From assembly GCA_017469445.1 (NCBI GenBank), contig JAFUGK010000023.1, forward strand, positions 1-57,651: a stretch of DNA of 57,651 bases, given 5' to 3'. Below, one piece after another: positions 35,114 to 45,811 of the stretch. How positions within the stretch are numbered: the first letter of the stretch is position 1; each line of letters starts with the position of its first letter. Below the pieces are notes generated by a model. It ran no database searches. It saw nothing but the letters and a program-made list of their open reading frames with translations, and was not told the DNA's origin. The translations under genes and the position numbers were made by a program. Source of the DNA: Clostridia bacterium (GTDB taxonomy: Bacteria > Bacillota > Clostridia > TANB77 > CAG-508).

Positions 35114-35674
35114 ATGAAAGTAGAATTTGAAATAGAAGAAAAACCGAAACAAGATGCTTTAGGTCGAAAGGGCAATAGTTCAGATGCAATATATAATTTA
35201 GATGAGGTACAAGCTATAAAGAATGCAATTCAAGAGCATTTTTTATTCATAGGAATGGATAATTGTAATAACATAATGAGTATTAGATTATTAGGAGTAG
35301 GTCAAAGTAATGGAATTAACATTGATAGCAAAGAAATTATAAGAACTGCGTTATTATCAGCAAGCGAAAAAGTTGTATTAGTACATAACCATCCGTCCAA
35401 TAGTTTAACTCCAAGTAGTCAAGATAAATATTTAACTAATTACACAAGTAAGATATTAGATGTATTTAATATAAAAATGATAGATCATATTATAGTAACA
35501 AATAAAGATTATTATAGTATGGGAAAATATAATGAAATAGAACATAAAGAGGGAAGCAAAGAAATATATTTTGCTGAAAATATATTTTTAAAAGAAGAAA
35601 ATCAAAAGCTTAAAAATAAGGTAAATGAATTAAATAAAAAAATCCAGAAAAATAAAAACAGAGATGATAGATAG
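35114..35674 (+). CDS. RadC-like JAMM-domain protein
   Basis: The product has 186 residues. The region from 20 to 150 is the RadC/JAB fold with the metal motif HNHPSNSLTPSSQD (near 96-109), the Glu-like and His/Asp positions of a JAMM zinc site. RadC-type proteins are common on plasmids and conjugative elements; the function is not established. The C-terminal 35 residues are a Lys/Asn-rich coiled coil. AGGAGG lies 6 bases before the ATG. A terminator follows. Confidence 0.85.
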   Translation: MKVEFEIEEKPKQDALGRKGNSSDAIYNLDEVQAIKNAIQEHFLFIGMDNCNNIMSIRLLGVGQSNGINIDSKEIIRTALLSASEKVVLVHNHPSNSLTPSSQDKYLTNYTSKILDVFNIKMIDHIIVTNKDYYSMGKYNEIEHKEGSKEIYFAENIFLKEENQKLKNKVNELNKKIQKNKNRDDR

Positions 35675-35675
35675 A

Positions 35676-35708
35676 AGTTAGATTATTTAAAATCTAGCTT
35701 ATTTTTTT
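35676..35708 (+). terminator. Rho-independent terminator
   Basis: AAGTTAGATT and AATCTAGCTT pair around TATTTAA-type loop with one mismatch, then TTTTTTT. Confidence 0.75.
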
Positions 35709-35734
35709 ATGCTTAAAAACTAGGAGGTGTGAAT

Positions 35735-35962
35735 ATGACAAGAAAAAAGGGAAATTCGAGAATAGAAACATTTAATAAACTAATACAAAATGGGAAAGCA
35801 AGTGAGAAAGATATTTTAAATTTGAAGATAGAAGACCTTAAAAATATAACAGAGGATAAAGATATTCAAAATATTATTCTACTTCGAGAATGTATAAGAA
35901 ATCGTAAGACTATGGGATACTTTAATTATTCACAAACTAATAAAGGAGAGGAGGAAGCTTAA
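35735..35962 (+). CDS. Small element protein, unknown
   Basis: ATG at 35735 follows AGGAGGTG with 7-base spacing; the product has 75 residues, is charged and helical and begins [13 protein letters not shown]. Its stop overlaps the ATG of the giant helicase gene (TAATG), so it is translationally coupled to it. Small genes in this position occur in related elements, but I recognise no domain. Confidence 0.7.
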   Translation: MTRKKGNSRIETFNKLIQNGKASEKDILNLKIEDLKNITEDKDIQNIILLRECIRNRKTMGYFNYSQTNKGEEEA

Positions 35963-38900
35963 TGGCTAATAAATATCAATTGATAAATGAAATGGCAAAT
36001 GAAACATTAAAGGAAATAACAAGTAGTTCTGAAAATTGGATTAGGTTTTTAAATACAGCAAGTAATAACTATAAATATTCATTTAATGAACAAGTGCTAA
36101 TATATGCACAAAAGCCGACTGCAACTGCTTGTGCAGATATAGAGACATGGAATAAAAAACTAAAAAGATGGATAAAAAAAGGTGCAAAAGGAATAGCTTT
36201 AATTTCTATTGAAAATGGAAGAAATGTATTAAGACATGTATTTGATATTTCAGATACATATAGTGGAATAAATCAAGAATTAAAACTATGGAATGTTAAG
36301 ACATCATATGAAAATGGAATTATAGAAACATTAGAAAATAGTTTTGGCAGTTTAGAAATGAAAGATAATTTAGCTGAAGCAATATATTTTAGTTCAGTAA
36401 ATCTAGTAGAAGATAATTTCCAAGATTATTTAGTAGATTTAAAAGAAGTAATAGAAGATAGTTCATTACAAGAATTAAGTGATGAAGAGATAGAATCCTA
36501 TTTTAAAGGAATATTAACAAATTCAATAGCATATATGACAATGAAAAGGTGTGGAATTGATGTGTTAGCTCATTTTAATGAAAGTGATTTTGAACTCATA
36601 ACACAATTTAATAGTAAAAGAGTTATTACAAGATTAGGTGCAGCTACAAGTGATATAGCAGAACAAGAATTGAAAGAAATATATTCTAGTGTAAGAAATT
36701 TTGAAAAATCTACAAAAAATATAAATCGTACATTTGTAAATAATAAAAAAACGAATTATCATGTAAATGAAAATAAAAATAATGAAGGAGGAAAAGATTA
36801 TGAAAGAGATAATATACAAACAAATGGGAGATTATCAAATACCACAAGTAGCATTACCACAAACAAAGAAAATGCCACAGGGGAAATATTCAAGAATGAG
36901 AGAGAAATACCTAAAAGAATACAAAAAAGGACAATACGAGGAATTAATGCTAGATGGCAAAATGGAAGAACATTTAGGAGAAATAGAAGAAACAGCACAG
37001 AAAAGATTGAAACAAATAATCAAGCAATTAGCAGAGAAGAACAAAGTGAACGAAGAAATGAAGGCAGTAAATCAAATGGGTTGGGTACAGGAAATGAACT
37101 CAATCAAAAATCAAGCAGAGGAAATAGTGATGACAGAACTAATCTACAATTAGATTTATTTACAAACAGCTATATTCCACCTATAAAAAGATTACCAAGT
37201 GTAGAAGAACAAATTAACAATATTAAAGCACAAGCAGAAGTAGAAAATACTTCTGCTTTTACTTTTACACAGGAAATGATAGATCAGACAATATTAAATG
37301 GTAGTGGATTTAAGGAAGGAAAATTTAGAATATATAGACAATTCCAAGAGAGTATGTCATCATCTGAAAATATTGTATTTTTAAAACAAGAATATGGAAC
37401 AGGTGGAAGTAGTACAATAGGAGGAAAATTTGAAGGCATTGGGCAATGGCACGATGCAAAGGGAATAGCTCTTAATAAAGGGTATGGTGACAATGCACCT
37501 AAAATCCTAATTAGTTGGAATAATATAGAAAAAAGAATACGAGAGATTATTAGATTAGATAAATATTTTACACCAGAAGAAAAATTAGAATATGATAAAT
37601 GGTTAAATGAGAAAGAAACAAGTTATACAATACCAGACATTCAGAACATAGAAAAAAACTATAAATTATCTGATAATAAGTATTTTCATTTTCATACAAA
37701 TGAAGAAGGCTATTACTATGCTATATATGACGAAGTTGGAAATGAAATAGATGGAGGCTTATTAGAATATTCTGAAAATGAAGAAACACAAACTATAATG
37801 GATATCAGAAAAAGGCTTGCTGAATTTACAGAAATAGAAGAACTAACAAGTGAAAATTTAAGAGAAGTGAGTCAAGAATTTATTGATAGTTTAGAAGCTG
37901 GTGCTGTATTAGATAAAATAAACTATCATATTGATGATAATTCTTTAGGAGAAGGTACGCCGAAAGAGAAAGTCAGAAGAAACATAGATGCAATAAAATT
38001 ACTTAAAAAGTTAGAAGATGAAAATAGACTTGCAAATAAAGAAGAACAAGAAATTTTAGTAGAATATGTAGGTTGGGGTGGACTTCCAGATGTATTTGAT
38101 GAAAATAAAGATAATTGGAGTGAAGAATATCACGAACTAAAAGAATTACTTACAGATGAAGAATATAAATCTGCAAGAGCATCAACATTAACAGCTTTTT
38201 ATACACCACCAATAGTTATAAATGCCATATACAAAACTTTGCAGAATATGGGACTAGAACAAGCAAATATTCTTGAGCCAAGTTGTGGTATAGGAAATTT
38301 TATGGGAATGCTACCAGAAGAAATGAAGAACTCAAAACTATATGGAATAGAGCTAGACTCAATAAGTGGTAGAATAGCAAAGCAATTATATCAAAATTCA
38401 GATATAAGAGTAGAAGGATATGAAAAAGCAGAATTACCAGATTCATTCTTTGATGTATCAATAGGAAATGTACCTTTTGGAGATTTTAAAGTAAATGATA
38501 GAAGATATGATAAAAATAATTTCTTAATACATGATTATTTCTTTGCAAAAACATTAGATAAAGTTAGACCAGGAGGAATAATTGCTTTTGTAACATCAAA
38601 GGGAACAATGGACAAAGATAATCCTAATGTTAGAAAGTATATTGCACAAAGGGCAGACCTTTTAGGAGCTATTAGACTTCCAGATAATACATTTGCTAAA
38701 AATGCAGGAACTAAGGTAACAGCAGATATTATATTTCTACAAAAAAGAGAGAATTTAACAGATATAATGCCAGATTGGGTATATCTTGATCAAGATGAAA
38801 ACGATATAACAATGAATAAGTATTTTGTAGATAATCCAGAAATGATATTAGGTAAAATGGAAATAGTGTCAACTGCTTATGGTTTTGACTCTACTTGTAA

Positions 38901-41900
38901 AGCAGATGAAGATACAAATTTAGAAGAACAACTAAATTATGCAATTACAAATATACATGGAGAGTTACAAGAAAATATTATTGAAAATGAATTAGAAAAA
39001 GAAGATACATCAATTCCTGCTATGCCTAATGTAAGAAATTTCTCCTATACAATAGTAGATAACAAATTATATTTTAGAGAAAATTCTAAAATGTTTTTAC
39101 AGGATGATTTGCCACTTACAAATCAAAATAGGATTAAAGGGTTAATTGCTTTAAGAGAACAAGTTAGAGAACTAATAGAGGCTCAATTAGAGGATTATTC
39201 AGATGACGAAGTACATATAGCACAAATAAAACTAAATGAAATATATGATAGATTTACAAAAGAATATGGAATTATAAATTCAAGAGCTAATGAAAATGCT
39301 TTTTCAAATGATAGTAGTTATTTTTTACTATGTTCTCTTGAAAAACTAGATGCAGAAGGGGAATTTATAGGTAAAGCTGATATATTTAGTAAAAGAACAA
39401 TAAATGCTAAAAAACATATAACAAAAGTAGATACACCAGATGAAGCTTTAATACTATCTATACAAAACAAAGCAAAAGTAGATTTAAACTATATGCAAGA
39501 ATTATGTGGTGTAGATATAGATGAAATGACAGAGAGCTTAAAAGGTGTAATATTTAAAGTACCAGAATTCGGAGATGCAAATAATTGGGTAACAGCTGAT
39601 GAATATTTATCAGGTAATGTAAGGGAAAAACTAAAAATAGCAGAAGCATTTGCAAATACAGATGAAAGTTATAATATAAATGTACAGAAACTGAAAGAAG
39701 TTGTACCAAAAGATTTGACGGCAACTGAAATAGGAATAAAACTTGGAGCTACATGGATACCACCAGATATTATAAAACAATTTATAATAGATTTATTAGA
39801 GCCAGCATTTTATATAGAACGACATATAAATGTAAGATATTCAGATATAACAGCTGAATGGCATGTTGAAGGAAAAAGTGCAGATAGAAGCAATGTAAAA
39901 GCATATTCTACATATGGTACATCAAGAATAAATGCATATAAAATAATAGAACAAACACTTAACTTAAAAGATGTAAAAATATTTGATACTATTATAGATG
40001 ATGATGGAAGAAAGCAAAGAGTATTAAATAGAAAAGAAACAGCCATAGCATCAAGTAAGCAAGATAGTATAAAAGAGGCATTCTTAAATTGGATATGGGA
40101 AGATACAGATAGAAGAAATAGATTAGTTAGAATATATAATGATAAATTTAATTCTATAAGACCAAGAGAATATGATGGAAGTCATATAGATTTTGTAGGT
40201 ATGAATCCAGAAATAAAATTAAGACCACATCAATTAAATGCAGTAGCACATATATTATATGGAAATAATGTATTACTTGCTCACGAAGTTGGAGCAGGAA
40301 AAACATATGAAATGGTAGCAGCTGCAATGGAAAGTAAAAGGTTAGGACTTTGCAATAAATCATTATTTGTAGTACCAAATCATATAATTGAGCAATTAGC
40401 ATCAGAATTCTTGCAGTTATATCCTAGTGCTAATATATTAGTAGCAACTAAAAAAGATTTTGAAACTAAAAACAGAAAGAAATTTTGTAGCAGAATTGCA
40501 ACAGGAGATTTTGATGCAATAATAATTGGACATTCTCAATTTGAAAAAATACCAATGTCAGTAGAAAGACAAATAACAATATTAGAAGAACAACTATATG
40601 ATATTACAAATGGAATTGTAGAAGAAAAGGCAAATAAAGGAGAAAATTATACAATAAAACAACTGGAAAAAACAAAGAAAAGCTTAGAAGCAAAACTTGA
40701 AAAACTAAATAATCAAGATAGAAAAGATGATGTAGTAACATTTGAAGAGTTAGGAATAGACAAACTATTTGTAGATGAAGCACATAATTATAAGAATTTA
40801 TTTCTATATACAAAAATGAGAAATGTTGGAGGAATAGCACAGACAGAAGCACAAAAATCATCAGATTTATTTATGAAATGTAGATATTTAGATGAAATAA
40901 CAGGAGGAAAAGGAGTTGTATTTGCAACAGGAACACCTGTAAGTAACTCAATGGCAGAATTATATACAATGCAAAGATATTTACAATATAACGGACTAAA
41001 AGCAAATAAGCTAGAACATTTTGATAATTGGGCAAGTACCTTTGGCGAAACAATAACAGCAATAGAACTTGCACCAGAGGGCTCAGGTTATAGAGCAAAA
41101 ACAAGATTTGCAAAATTTCATAATTTGCCAGAACTAATGGCAATGTTTAAAGAAGTTGCAGATATTCAAACAGCAGAAACATTAAATCTACCAACACCAG
41201 AATTCGAGAATATAAATGTAGTAGTAAAACCAAGTGAAATGCAACAAGAGATGGTAAAAAGTTTAGGAGAAAGAGCAGAAAAAATAAGAAATGGAGCAGT
41301 AGATGCTTCAGAAGATAATATGCTAAAAATCACAAATGAAGGAAGAAAACTAGCACTAGATCAAAGAATAATGAATCCATTATTACCAGCTGCAGAAAAT
41401 AGCAAAGTAAATTCTTGTTTAGAAAATATTTATAATATATGGGATGAGAATAAAGACAAAAAATCAACACAGCTTATATTTTGTGATTTATCTACACCGA
41501 AAGATATGAAAGGATATGAAAAAGAAGAATTTACAGATGTATATAATGAATTAAGAAAAAGGCTAATTCAAAAGGGAATACCACCTGATGAAATAGCTTT
41601 TATTCATGAGGCAGATACAGAAGCTAAAAAGAAAGAATTATTTAGTAAAGTAAGGAAAGGCGAAATAAGAATTTTAATGGGCTCTACATCGAAAATGGGA
41701 GCAGGTACAAATGTGCAAGATAAACTAATTGCAACACATCATTTAGATTGTGCATGGAAACCATCAGACCTAACTCAAAGAAATGGTAGAATGATAAGAC
41801 AGGGAAATGAAAATGATAAAGTATATGTATATTCATATGTAACAGAAAAAACTTTTGATAGTTATATGTATCAGCTAGTAGAACAAAAACAAAAATTTAT

Positions 41901-42708
41901 ATCACAAATAATGACAAGTAAAACACCAGCAAGAACAATGGAAGATATTGATGATAAAGCCTTAACTTATGGAGAGATAAAAGCATTAGCAACAGGAAAT
42001 CCTAAAATACTTGAAAAAACATCTCTAGATAGTGAAGTGGCTAAACTTAAACTATTAAAGCAAGAGTTTATGAATCAAAAATATATGTTACAAGATAAAA
42101 TAGTAAAATTCTTTCCAGAAGAAATAGCAAGATTAAATAATAAAATTGTAGCAATGGAAGAAGATTCAGTTAAACTTGAAGAATATACAAAACCAAATTC
42201 AGATGGATTTTCGCCAATGAAAATAGAAGGACTAGAATATACTGAAAAAGCAAATGCAGGAAAGAAGTTATTAGAATGTACTCAATTATTAAAAAGTATG
42301 GAAGTTAAAGAAGTAGGAGAATACAGAGGCTTTAAAATGGAAATTAGCTTTGACTCAATTACTAGAAATATAAAGTTAAAGCTAAAGAATAAATATAGTT
42401 ATACAATTGATTTAGGTGTTGATGCAAATGGTAATATTGCAAGAATAAATAATTGCCTAGAAAACATATCAAAAAACATACAACACGAAAGAGATGAATT
42501 AGATAATATTCAAAATCAATTAGAAAATGCAAAAAATGAAGCACAAAAAGAATTTCCAAAAGAACAAGAATTAAAGGAAAAGCTACAAAAACTTGAAATA
42601 ATAAATGCAGAGCTAAAAATAAATGAAAAATCTCACGAAATGCTAGGAGATGAGAAAGAAGAAAAGGAAGATAAATCTCCAGATAAAAATAATCCTGAAA
42701 GAAGTTAA
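35962..42708 (+). CDS. Giant ArdC-like / adenine methylase / SNF2 helicase fusion protein
   Basis: The product has 2248 residues. Domains in order: ArdC-like N-terminal ssDNA-binding domain (1-85); a polar, Asn/Arg/Ser-rich linker (about 270-400); N6-adenine methyltransferase core with [10 protein letters not shown] near 770 and NVPF (NPPY variant) near 836; SNF2-type helicase with Walker A GAGKT near 1444, DEAH near 1605, ATGTPVSNS near 1655, and motif [12 protein letters not shown] near 1938; and a C-terminal coiled coil. Such proteins are hallmarks of Tn1549-like elements and are thought to protect or process element DNA during transfer. Start codon overlaps the previous stop. Residues 280-397 share their DNA with the nested tnpV gene in another frame. 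Confidence 0.92.
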   Translation: MANKYQLINEMANETLKEITSSSENWIRFLNTASNNYKYSFNEQVLIYAQKPTATACADIETWNKKLKRWIKKGAKGIALISIENGRNVLRHVFDISDTYSGINQELKLWNVKTSYENGIIETLENSFGSLEMKDNLAEAIYFSSVNLVEDNFQDYLVDLKEVIEDSSLQELSDEEIESYFKGILTNSIAYMTMKRCGIDVLAHFNESDFELITQFNSKRVITRLGAATSDIAEQELKEIYSSVRNFEKSTKNINRTFVNNKKTNYHVNENKNNEGGKDYERDNIQTNGRLSNTTSSITTNKENATGEIFKNEREIPKRIQKRTIRGINARWQNGRTFRRNRRNSTEKIETNNQAISREEQSERRNEGSKSNGLGTGNELNQKSSRGNSDDRTNLQLDLFTNSYIPPIKRLPSVEEQINNIKAQAEVENTSAFTFTQEMIDQTILNGSGFKEGKFRIYRQFQESMSSSENIVFLKQEYGTGGSSTIGGKFEGIGQWHDAKGIALNKGYGDNAPKILISWNNIEKRIREIIRLDKYFTPEEKLEYDKWLNEKETSYTIPDIQNIEKNYKLSDNKYFHFHTNEEGYYYAIYDEVGNEIDGGLLEYSENEETQTIMDIRKRLAEFTEIEELTSENLREVSQEFIDSLEAGAVLDKINYHIDDNSLGEGTPKEKVRRNIDAIKLLKKLEDENRLANKEEQEILVEYVGWGGLPDVFDENKDNWSEEYHELKELLTDEEYKSARASTLTAFYTPPIVINAIYKTLQNMGLEQANILEPSCGIGNFMGMLPEEMKNSKLYGIELDSISGRIAKQLYQNSDIRVEGYEKAELPDSFFDVSIGNVPFGDFKVNDRRYDKNNFLIHDYFFAKTLDKVRPGGIIAFVTSKGTMDKDNPNVRKYIAQRADLLGAIRLPDNTFAKNAGTKVTADIIFLQKRENLTDIMPDWVYLDQDENDITMNKYFVDNPEMILGKMEIVSTAYGFDSTCKADEDTNLEEQLNYAITNIHGELQENIIENELEKEDTSIPAMPNVRNFSYTIVDNKLYFRENSKMFLQDDLPLTNQNRIKGLIALREQVRELIEAQLEDYSDDEVHIAQIKLNEIYDRFTKEYGIINSRANENAFSNDSSYFLLCSLEKLDAEGEFIGKADIFSKRTINAKKHITKVDTPDEALILSIQNKAKVDLNYMQELCGVDIDEMTESLKGVIFKVPEFGDANNWVTADEYLSGNVREKLKIAEAFANTDESYNINVQKLKEVVPKDLTATEIGIKLGATWIPPDIIKQFIIDLLEPAFYIERHINVRYSDITAEWHVEGKSADRSNVKAYSTYGTSRINAYKIIEQTLNLKDVKIFDTIIDDDGRKQRVLNRKETAIASSKQDSIKEAFLNWIWEDTDRRNRLVRIYNDKFNSIRPREYDGSHIDFVGMNPEIKLRPHQLNAVAHILYGNNVLLAHEVGAGKTYEMVAAAMESKRLGLCNKSLFVVPNHIIEQLASEFLQLYPSANILVATKKDFETKNRKKFCSRIATGDFDAIIIGHSQFEKIPMSVERQITILEEQLYDITNGIVEEKANKGENYTIKQLEKTKKSLEAKLEKLNNQDRKDDVVTFEELGIDKLFVDEAHNYKNLFLYTKMRNVGGIAQTEAQKSSDLFMKCRYLDEITGGKGVVFATGTPVSNSMAELYTMQRYLQYNGLKANKLEHFDNWASTFGETITAIELAPEGSGYRAKTRFAKFHNLPELMAMFKEVADIQTAETLNLPTPEFENINVVVKPSEMQQEMVKSLGERAEKIRNGAVDASEDNMLKITNEGRKLALDQRIMNPLLPAAENSKVNSCLENIYNIWDENKDKKSTQLIFCDLSTPKDMKGYEKEEFTDVYNELRKRLIQKGIPPDEIAFIHEADTEAKKKELFSKVRKGEIRILMGSTSKMGAGTNVQDKLIATHHLDCAWKPSDLTQRNGRMIRQGNENDKVYVYSYVTEKTFDSYMYQLVEQKQKFISQIMTSKTPARTMEDIDDKALTYGEIKALATGNPKILEKTSLDSEVAKLKLLKQEFMNQKYMLQDKIVKFFPEEIARLNNKIVAMEEDSVKLEEYTKPNSDGFSPMKIEGLEYTEKANAGKKLLECTQLLKSMEVKEVGEYRGFKMEISFDSITRNIKLKLKNKYSYTIDLGVDANGNIARINNCLENISKNIQHERDELDNIQNQLENAKNEAQKEFPKEQELKEKLQKLEIINAELKINEKSHEMLGDEKEEKEDKSPDKNNPERS
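36800..37153 (+). CDS. tnpV: TnpV-family protein nested out of frame in the helicase gene
   Basis: The +1 frame inside the giant gene encodes 117 residues beginning [15 protein letters not shown], with [13 protein letters not shown] near 30, the LxGKMEEHL helix near 50, and [19 protein letters not shown] near the end. These match the TnpV family seen in conjugative and transposable elements. A clean GGAGG lies about 8 bases before ATG at 36800. The host frame over the same DNA is a low-complexity polar linker with no recognisable domain, as expected where one frame carries the constraint. Function of TnpV is unknown despite the name. I regard this as a real overlapping gene. Confidence 0.85.
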   Translation: MKEIIYKQMGDYQIPQVALPQTKKMPQGKYSRMREKYLKEYKKGQYEELMLDGKMEEHLGEIEETAQKRLKQIIKQLAEKNKVNEEMKAVNQMGWVQEMNSIKNQAEEIVMTELIYN

Positions 42709-42814
42709 AAAATTCAAAATGTAAAAAATTGAAAAACAAAATTTTTTAAAATAGTAGTATTTTATATTCTTTAATGTTATAATAATAATATATTAAAGAA
42801 AGGAACAAAAGCCT

Positions 42815-43129
42815 ATGAAAATGGAATTTATATTTGATAAGGAAAAATTGAAAAAAGAAGGTTATGAAGAAGAACAATGCTTAAATGCTATTAGAAGGCA
42901 TTTTAAAGAATATAATAGTAAAACAATTAAAGAAATTAGAAAAGGTTTTTTTGAAGGCTCAGAAGATGATTGGAATGCTTTTGGATCTACAGCTAGATTT
43001 CCATATACAAGTTGGTTTTTAAAAGTTATTAAAGAATGGTATTGGTATGTAGATGAAGGAGATGGACAAGGAGAGCAAAAAGAAGATTGCTTAAAGAGTT
43101 ATTATGAAGTAAGAGCTGTAAATGCTTAA
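42815..43129 (+). CDS. Upstream partner of the VapD-like gene
   Basis: The product has 104 residues, is acidic and rich in aromatic residues (WFLKVIKEWYWYVDEGDG near 70), and soluble. ATG at 42815 follows AAAGGAAC by 11 bases; a second ATG two codons later is possible. A TATAAT-like -10 at about 42777 suggests its own promoter. It precedes the VapD-like gene by 18 bp, the arrangement of an antitoxin-toxin pair. I recognise no antitoxin family in it, so the role is inferred from position only. Confidence 0.7.
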   Translation: MKMEFIFDKEKLKKEGYEEEQCLNAIRRHFKEYNSKTIKEIRKGFFEGSEDDWNAFGSTARFPYTSWFLKVIKEWYWYVDEGDGQGEQKEDCLKSYYEVRAVNA

Positions 43130-43147
43130 AAGGAGTAGTATATATAA

Positions 43148-43480
43148 ATGAGAAAAGCATTAAATTTTGATTTAGATACAAAAAAATATGAAGAATTTAC
43201 AGGGAAACATTCACCAACAGCATATGCAGACATAAAGAGATTTTTGAAAAAGAATGATTTTGAGCATAGACAGGGTTCTGGATATGTTTCAAAAGATTCT
43301 TTGAACGATGGTAAAATTTTTGCAATAATTCAAAATATGTCTGTTGAGTTTAAATGGTTAAGAAATTGTGTCAAACAAATAGATGTTACCAATATTGGAA
43401 AACAGCATTCATTAATTGATGCAGTTAATAAAGCACCATTTGAAGATAATTTGTCAAATTTAGATAATATAGAGATATAA
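43148..43480 (+). CDS. vapD: VapD-like endoribonuclease (Cas2-related fold)
   Basis: The product has 110 residues. It begins RKALNFDLDTKK and continues with AYADIKRFLKKNDFEHRQGSGY and VKQIDVTNI, the order of conserved segments in VapD proteins, which share a ferredoxin-like fold with Cas2 and cut mRNA in the species studied. The Asp in NFDLD (residue 8) corresponds to the catalytic aspartate. AAGGAG lies 10 bases before the start. Probably the toxin of a stability module with the 42815 gene. A terminator follows at 43489. Confidence 0.8.
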   Translation: MRKALNFDLDTKKYEEFTGKHSPTAYADIKRFLKKNDFEHRQGSGYVSKDSLNDGKIFAIIQNMSVEFKWLRNCVKQIDVTNIGKQHSLIDAVNKAPFEDNLSNLDNIEI

Positions 43481-43488
43481 AATTGTTA

Positions 43489-43524
43489 GGAGTGATATTC
43501 ACACAAAGAATATTGCTCTTTTTT
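43489..43524 (+). terminator. Rho-independent terminator of the vapD unit
   Basis: AGGAGTGATATTC and GAATATTGCTCTT pair with a wobble around ACACAAA and lead into TTTTT. Confidence 0.75.
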
Positions 43525-43606
43525 CTGTCAAAGGTGTAAAAATAAAATTTGTACATTTCTCATATTCAAATAAATATGGTTAAGTATCTGCAGGAGGAAA
43601 TGAGAT

Positions 43607-43921
43607 ATGGAAGATTTATTAAACAAACCAATACTAGACCAATTATATGAATTTAGGAAGGAGGAATTTGAGCAAAGTATATATGAAAGCAATGACGAAA
43701 TAAGAGAAATAGAAGACAAAGTATGTGAGTTAGCAGAAGATTTAATAACAGCTATAAAGGAGAGTATTCCTAATGAAAAAGATTTAAAAAAAGCAGAAAA
43801 CATATTTAGAAAGTATGAATTAGAATGTGGTCATGAAATAGAATTCTGGTCAAAAGAATACTTTAAATTAGGTATGATAGACAGAAAAAAACTAGAACAA
43901 GAGTTAAATAATAATAAGTAA
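43607..43921 (+). CDS. Small helical element protein
   Basis: The product has 104 residues, is acidic and all-helical, with no membrane segment. Its spacing of charged residues resembles small DUF6809-type proteins of Clostridia mobile elements, but the match is weak. AGGAGG precedes the ATG. It is flanked by terminators (43489 and 43948), so it is an independent unit. Function unknown. Confidence 0.7.
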   Translation: MEDLLNKPILDQLYEFRKEEFEQSIYESNDEIREIEDKVCELAEDLITAIKESIPNEKDLKKAENIFRKYELECGHEIEFWSKEYFKLGMIDRKKLEQELNNNK

Positions 43922-43947
43922 TTAAGTGTAAATTAAATATTATTAGA

Positions 43948-43982
43948 AGATATTAGATAAGTGCGTCTAATATCTTTTTTTG
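43948..43982 (+). terminator. Rho-independent terminator
   Basis: AGATATTAGA and TCTAATATCT form a perfect stem followed by TTTTTTT. Confidence 0.88.
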
Positions 43983-44005
43983 TTTAAAAGAAGGAGGCAA
44001 AAATT

Positions 44006-44350
44006 ATGGAAAATGAAGAAAAATATAAAGAATTAAGCGATAAATTAGAGCAAGAATTAAACGAATATAAAGATTTTTTAAAAACAAAAACTCCAGATGA
44101 AATAATAGAAAATAGTTATAAATTAGTATGTATGATGGGAATACAAGAGTACATGTTATATAGCAGAGAATATTCTAAAGTAGAATTAAAAACATTATTA
44201 AAGAGCAGGAATATATTAGAAGAATGTTATCAAACATGGCTATGTTCTGATGGAAGTTTAAGCGAAGTATTAGAGTATGCAACAGACCATACTATTTGTT
44301 TATTAAAAGAAGATATGTTAAGAAAAGAAAGAAGAAAAAATGCAAGATAA
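44006..44350 (+). CDS. DUF3848-like small element protein
   Basis: The product has 114 residues, is soluble and helical. Its layout, with TPDEIIENSYKLV near 31, LKTLLKSRNILEECYQTWL near 65 and a basic C-terminus, matches DUF3848 proteins found in Tn1549-like elements. AAGGAGG precedes the ATG. The TOPRIM gene follows 14 bp later and is probably co-transcribed. Confidence 0.7.
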   Translation: MENEEKYKELSDKLEQELNEYKDFLKTKTPDEIIENSYKLVCMMGIQEYMLYSREYSKVELKTLLKSRNILEECYQTWLCSDGSLSEVLEYATDHTICLLKEDMLRKERRKNAR

Positions 44351-44364
44351 GGTGGTGGTAGAAG

Positions 44365-45348
44365 GTGGCAAAATATATACCAAAAGAGATAGTAAATAAA
44401 GCAAAAGAAATTGATTTACTAACATACTTTATGAACAATAACCCTGCAGAACTTGTAAGGAAAGGTGCAGATACATACTCTTTAAAAACACATGATAGTG
44501 TAATTATAAGTAATGGATTATGGCATAGATTTTCTACTAATGAAGCAGGAAAAACAGCACTAGATTATCTAATGAAAGTAGAAAAAATGACATTACAAGA
44601 AGCAGTAAGCTCTATATTAAATAGAGATATTACCACTTACATAAAAGTTGAAAATAAGTTTAATAAAGTACCAAAAATATTAGTTATTCCAGAAAAGGCA
44701 GAGAGTAATAAGGAGGTTATAGAGTACCTAAAAAACAGGGGAATAGATGAAGATATTATAAATTATTGTGTTGAAAATAACCTTATATATCAAGAAAATA
44801 AAACAAATAATGTAGTATTCTTGGGTTACGATAATGAGGGCAATATTAAATATGCAGGGTGCAGAAGTACAAATGAAAAGAAGATAATGAGAGATGCGAA
44901 AGGTAGTTCAAAAGAGTTTTCTTTTAGGTTGTTAAGTAATATAAAAAATAATTCATTACACCTTTTTGAAAGCAGTATAGACCTATTATCTTATGCAACA
45001 TTATTAAAAATAAAAGGATATGATTATAAAAATCAAAACCTATTAGCACTAGCTGGAGTGTATCAATCTAGTAAAAATATAGAGAATAGTAAAGTACCAA
45101 TAGCAGTACAAAGTTTTCTAGATAAGAATAAAAATATACAAGATATTGTGTTACATTTTGATAATGACAGGGCAGGAAGAGATGCAACAAAAGCACTAAT
45201 TATTGCATTAAGAAAGTACAATATTTATGATATTCCAGCACCTTATGGGAAGGACATAAATGATTATTTATGTTACAAGTTAGGGTTAAAAAAGAGACAA
45301 GAAATTGACCAATATAAAACAAAAAAGGTACAAGATATCGACCGATAA
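44365..45348 (+). CDS. DUF3991/TOPRIM primase-like protein
   Basis: The product has 327 residues and starts with GTG at 44365 (AAGGTGG upstream). The N-terminal part (1-100) resembles the DUF3991 region that precedes TOPRIM in element primases. The TOPRIM fold follows with the conserved Glu in LHLFESSIDLLSY near 200 and DxD in LHFDNDRAGRDA near 260. Such proteins are thought to prime the complementary strand in the recipient. It sits directly before the candidate oriT, MobC and relaxase. Confidence 0.85.
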   Translation: MAKYIPKEIVNKAKEIDLLTYFMNNNPAELVRKGADTYSLKTHDSVIISNGLWHRFSTNEAGKTALDYLMKVEKMTLQEAVSSILNRDITTYIKVENKFNKVPKILVIPEKAESNKEVIEYLKNRGIDEDIINYCVENNLIYQENKTNNVVFLGYDNEGNIKYAGCRSTNEKKIMRDAKGSSKEFSFRLLSNIKNNSLHLFESSIDLLSYATLLKIKGYDYKNQNLLALAGVYQSSKNIENSKVPIAVQSFLDKNKNIQDIVLHFDNDRAGRDATKALIIALRKYNIYDIPAPYGKDINDYLCYKLGLKKRQEIDQYKTKKVQDIDR

Positions 45349-45482
45349 TAGATACAATAAAATGGGCGAAAATATAATTTCTTGTCCTAGCAAGCAATGA
45401 ATTTGGGAGACCAGAAATCGGCTCTCCTAAATTCTATACAATGGAGCTTCGCCCCAATCCCCAATAAAGAAAGGAGAAGAAG
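45349..45482 (+). other. Candidate origin of transfer (oriT)
   Basis: This 134-bp gap is richer in G and C than its surroundings and lies between the primase-like gene and mobC. It has three inverted repeats: CTTGTCCTAGCAAG at 45381-45394, AATTTGGGAGA/TCTCCTAAATT at 45400-45410 and 45423-45433, and the wide pair GGGCGAA (45364-45370) with TTCGCCC (45448-45454). Inverted repeats beside mobC and a relaxase are the usual setting for oriT. The nick position cannot be read from sequence alone. Confidence 0.6.
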
Positions 45483-45794
45483 ATGAGAAAAAGAAATATA
45501 AGAATACAAGTAAGACTCAATGATATTGAGTATGAAAAACTATTAGATGACATAGCTAAGAGTAATGAGAATATTTCTAATTACATTAGAAAACTTATAG
45601 TAGGAAAAGAAATAAAAGAAAAACCTGATTATAGATTTTATGAAGTTATGAAACAACTTTCTAAAATAGGAGTTAATCTTAATCAAATAGCACATAAAGC
45701 AAATTCAATAAATAATATTGATAAAGATTATTATAATCAAGAAGCAAAGAATTGGCAGGAGTTATCAAGAGAAATTAAAAGTAAATTTTTATGA
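45483..45794 (+). CDS. mobC: MobC-like relaxosome protein
   Basis: The product has 103 residues. A basic start (RKRNIRIQVRLND) leads into a ribbon-helix-helix DNA-binding domain, and QLSKIGVNLNQIAHKAN near 55 is the MobC hallmark. It would bind oriT and help the relaxase nick. GAAAGGAGAAG precedes the ATG. The relaxase gene follows 17 bp later. Confidence 0.88.
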   Translation: MRKRNIRIQVRLNDIEYEKLLDDIAKSNENISNYIRKLIVGKEIKEKPDYRFYEVMKQLSKIGVNLNQIAHKANSINNIDKDYYNQEAKNWQELSREIKSKFL

Positions 45795-45811
45795 GAGGAG
45801 GAATATAAAGT

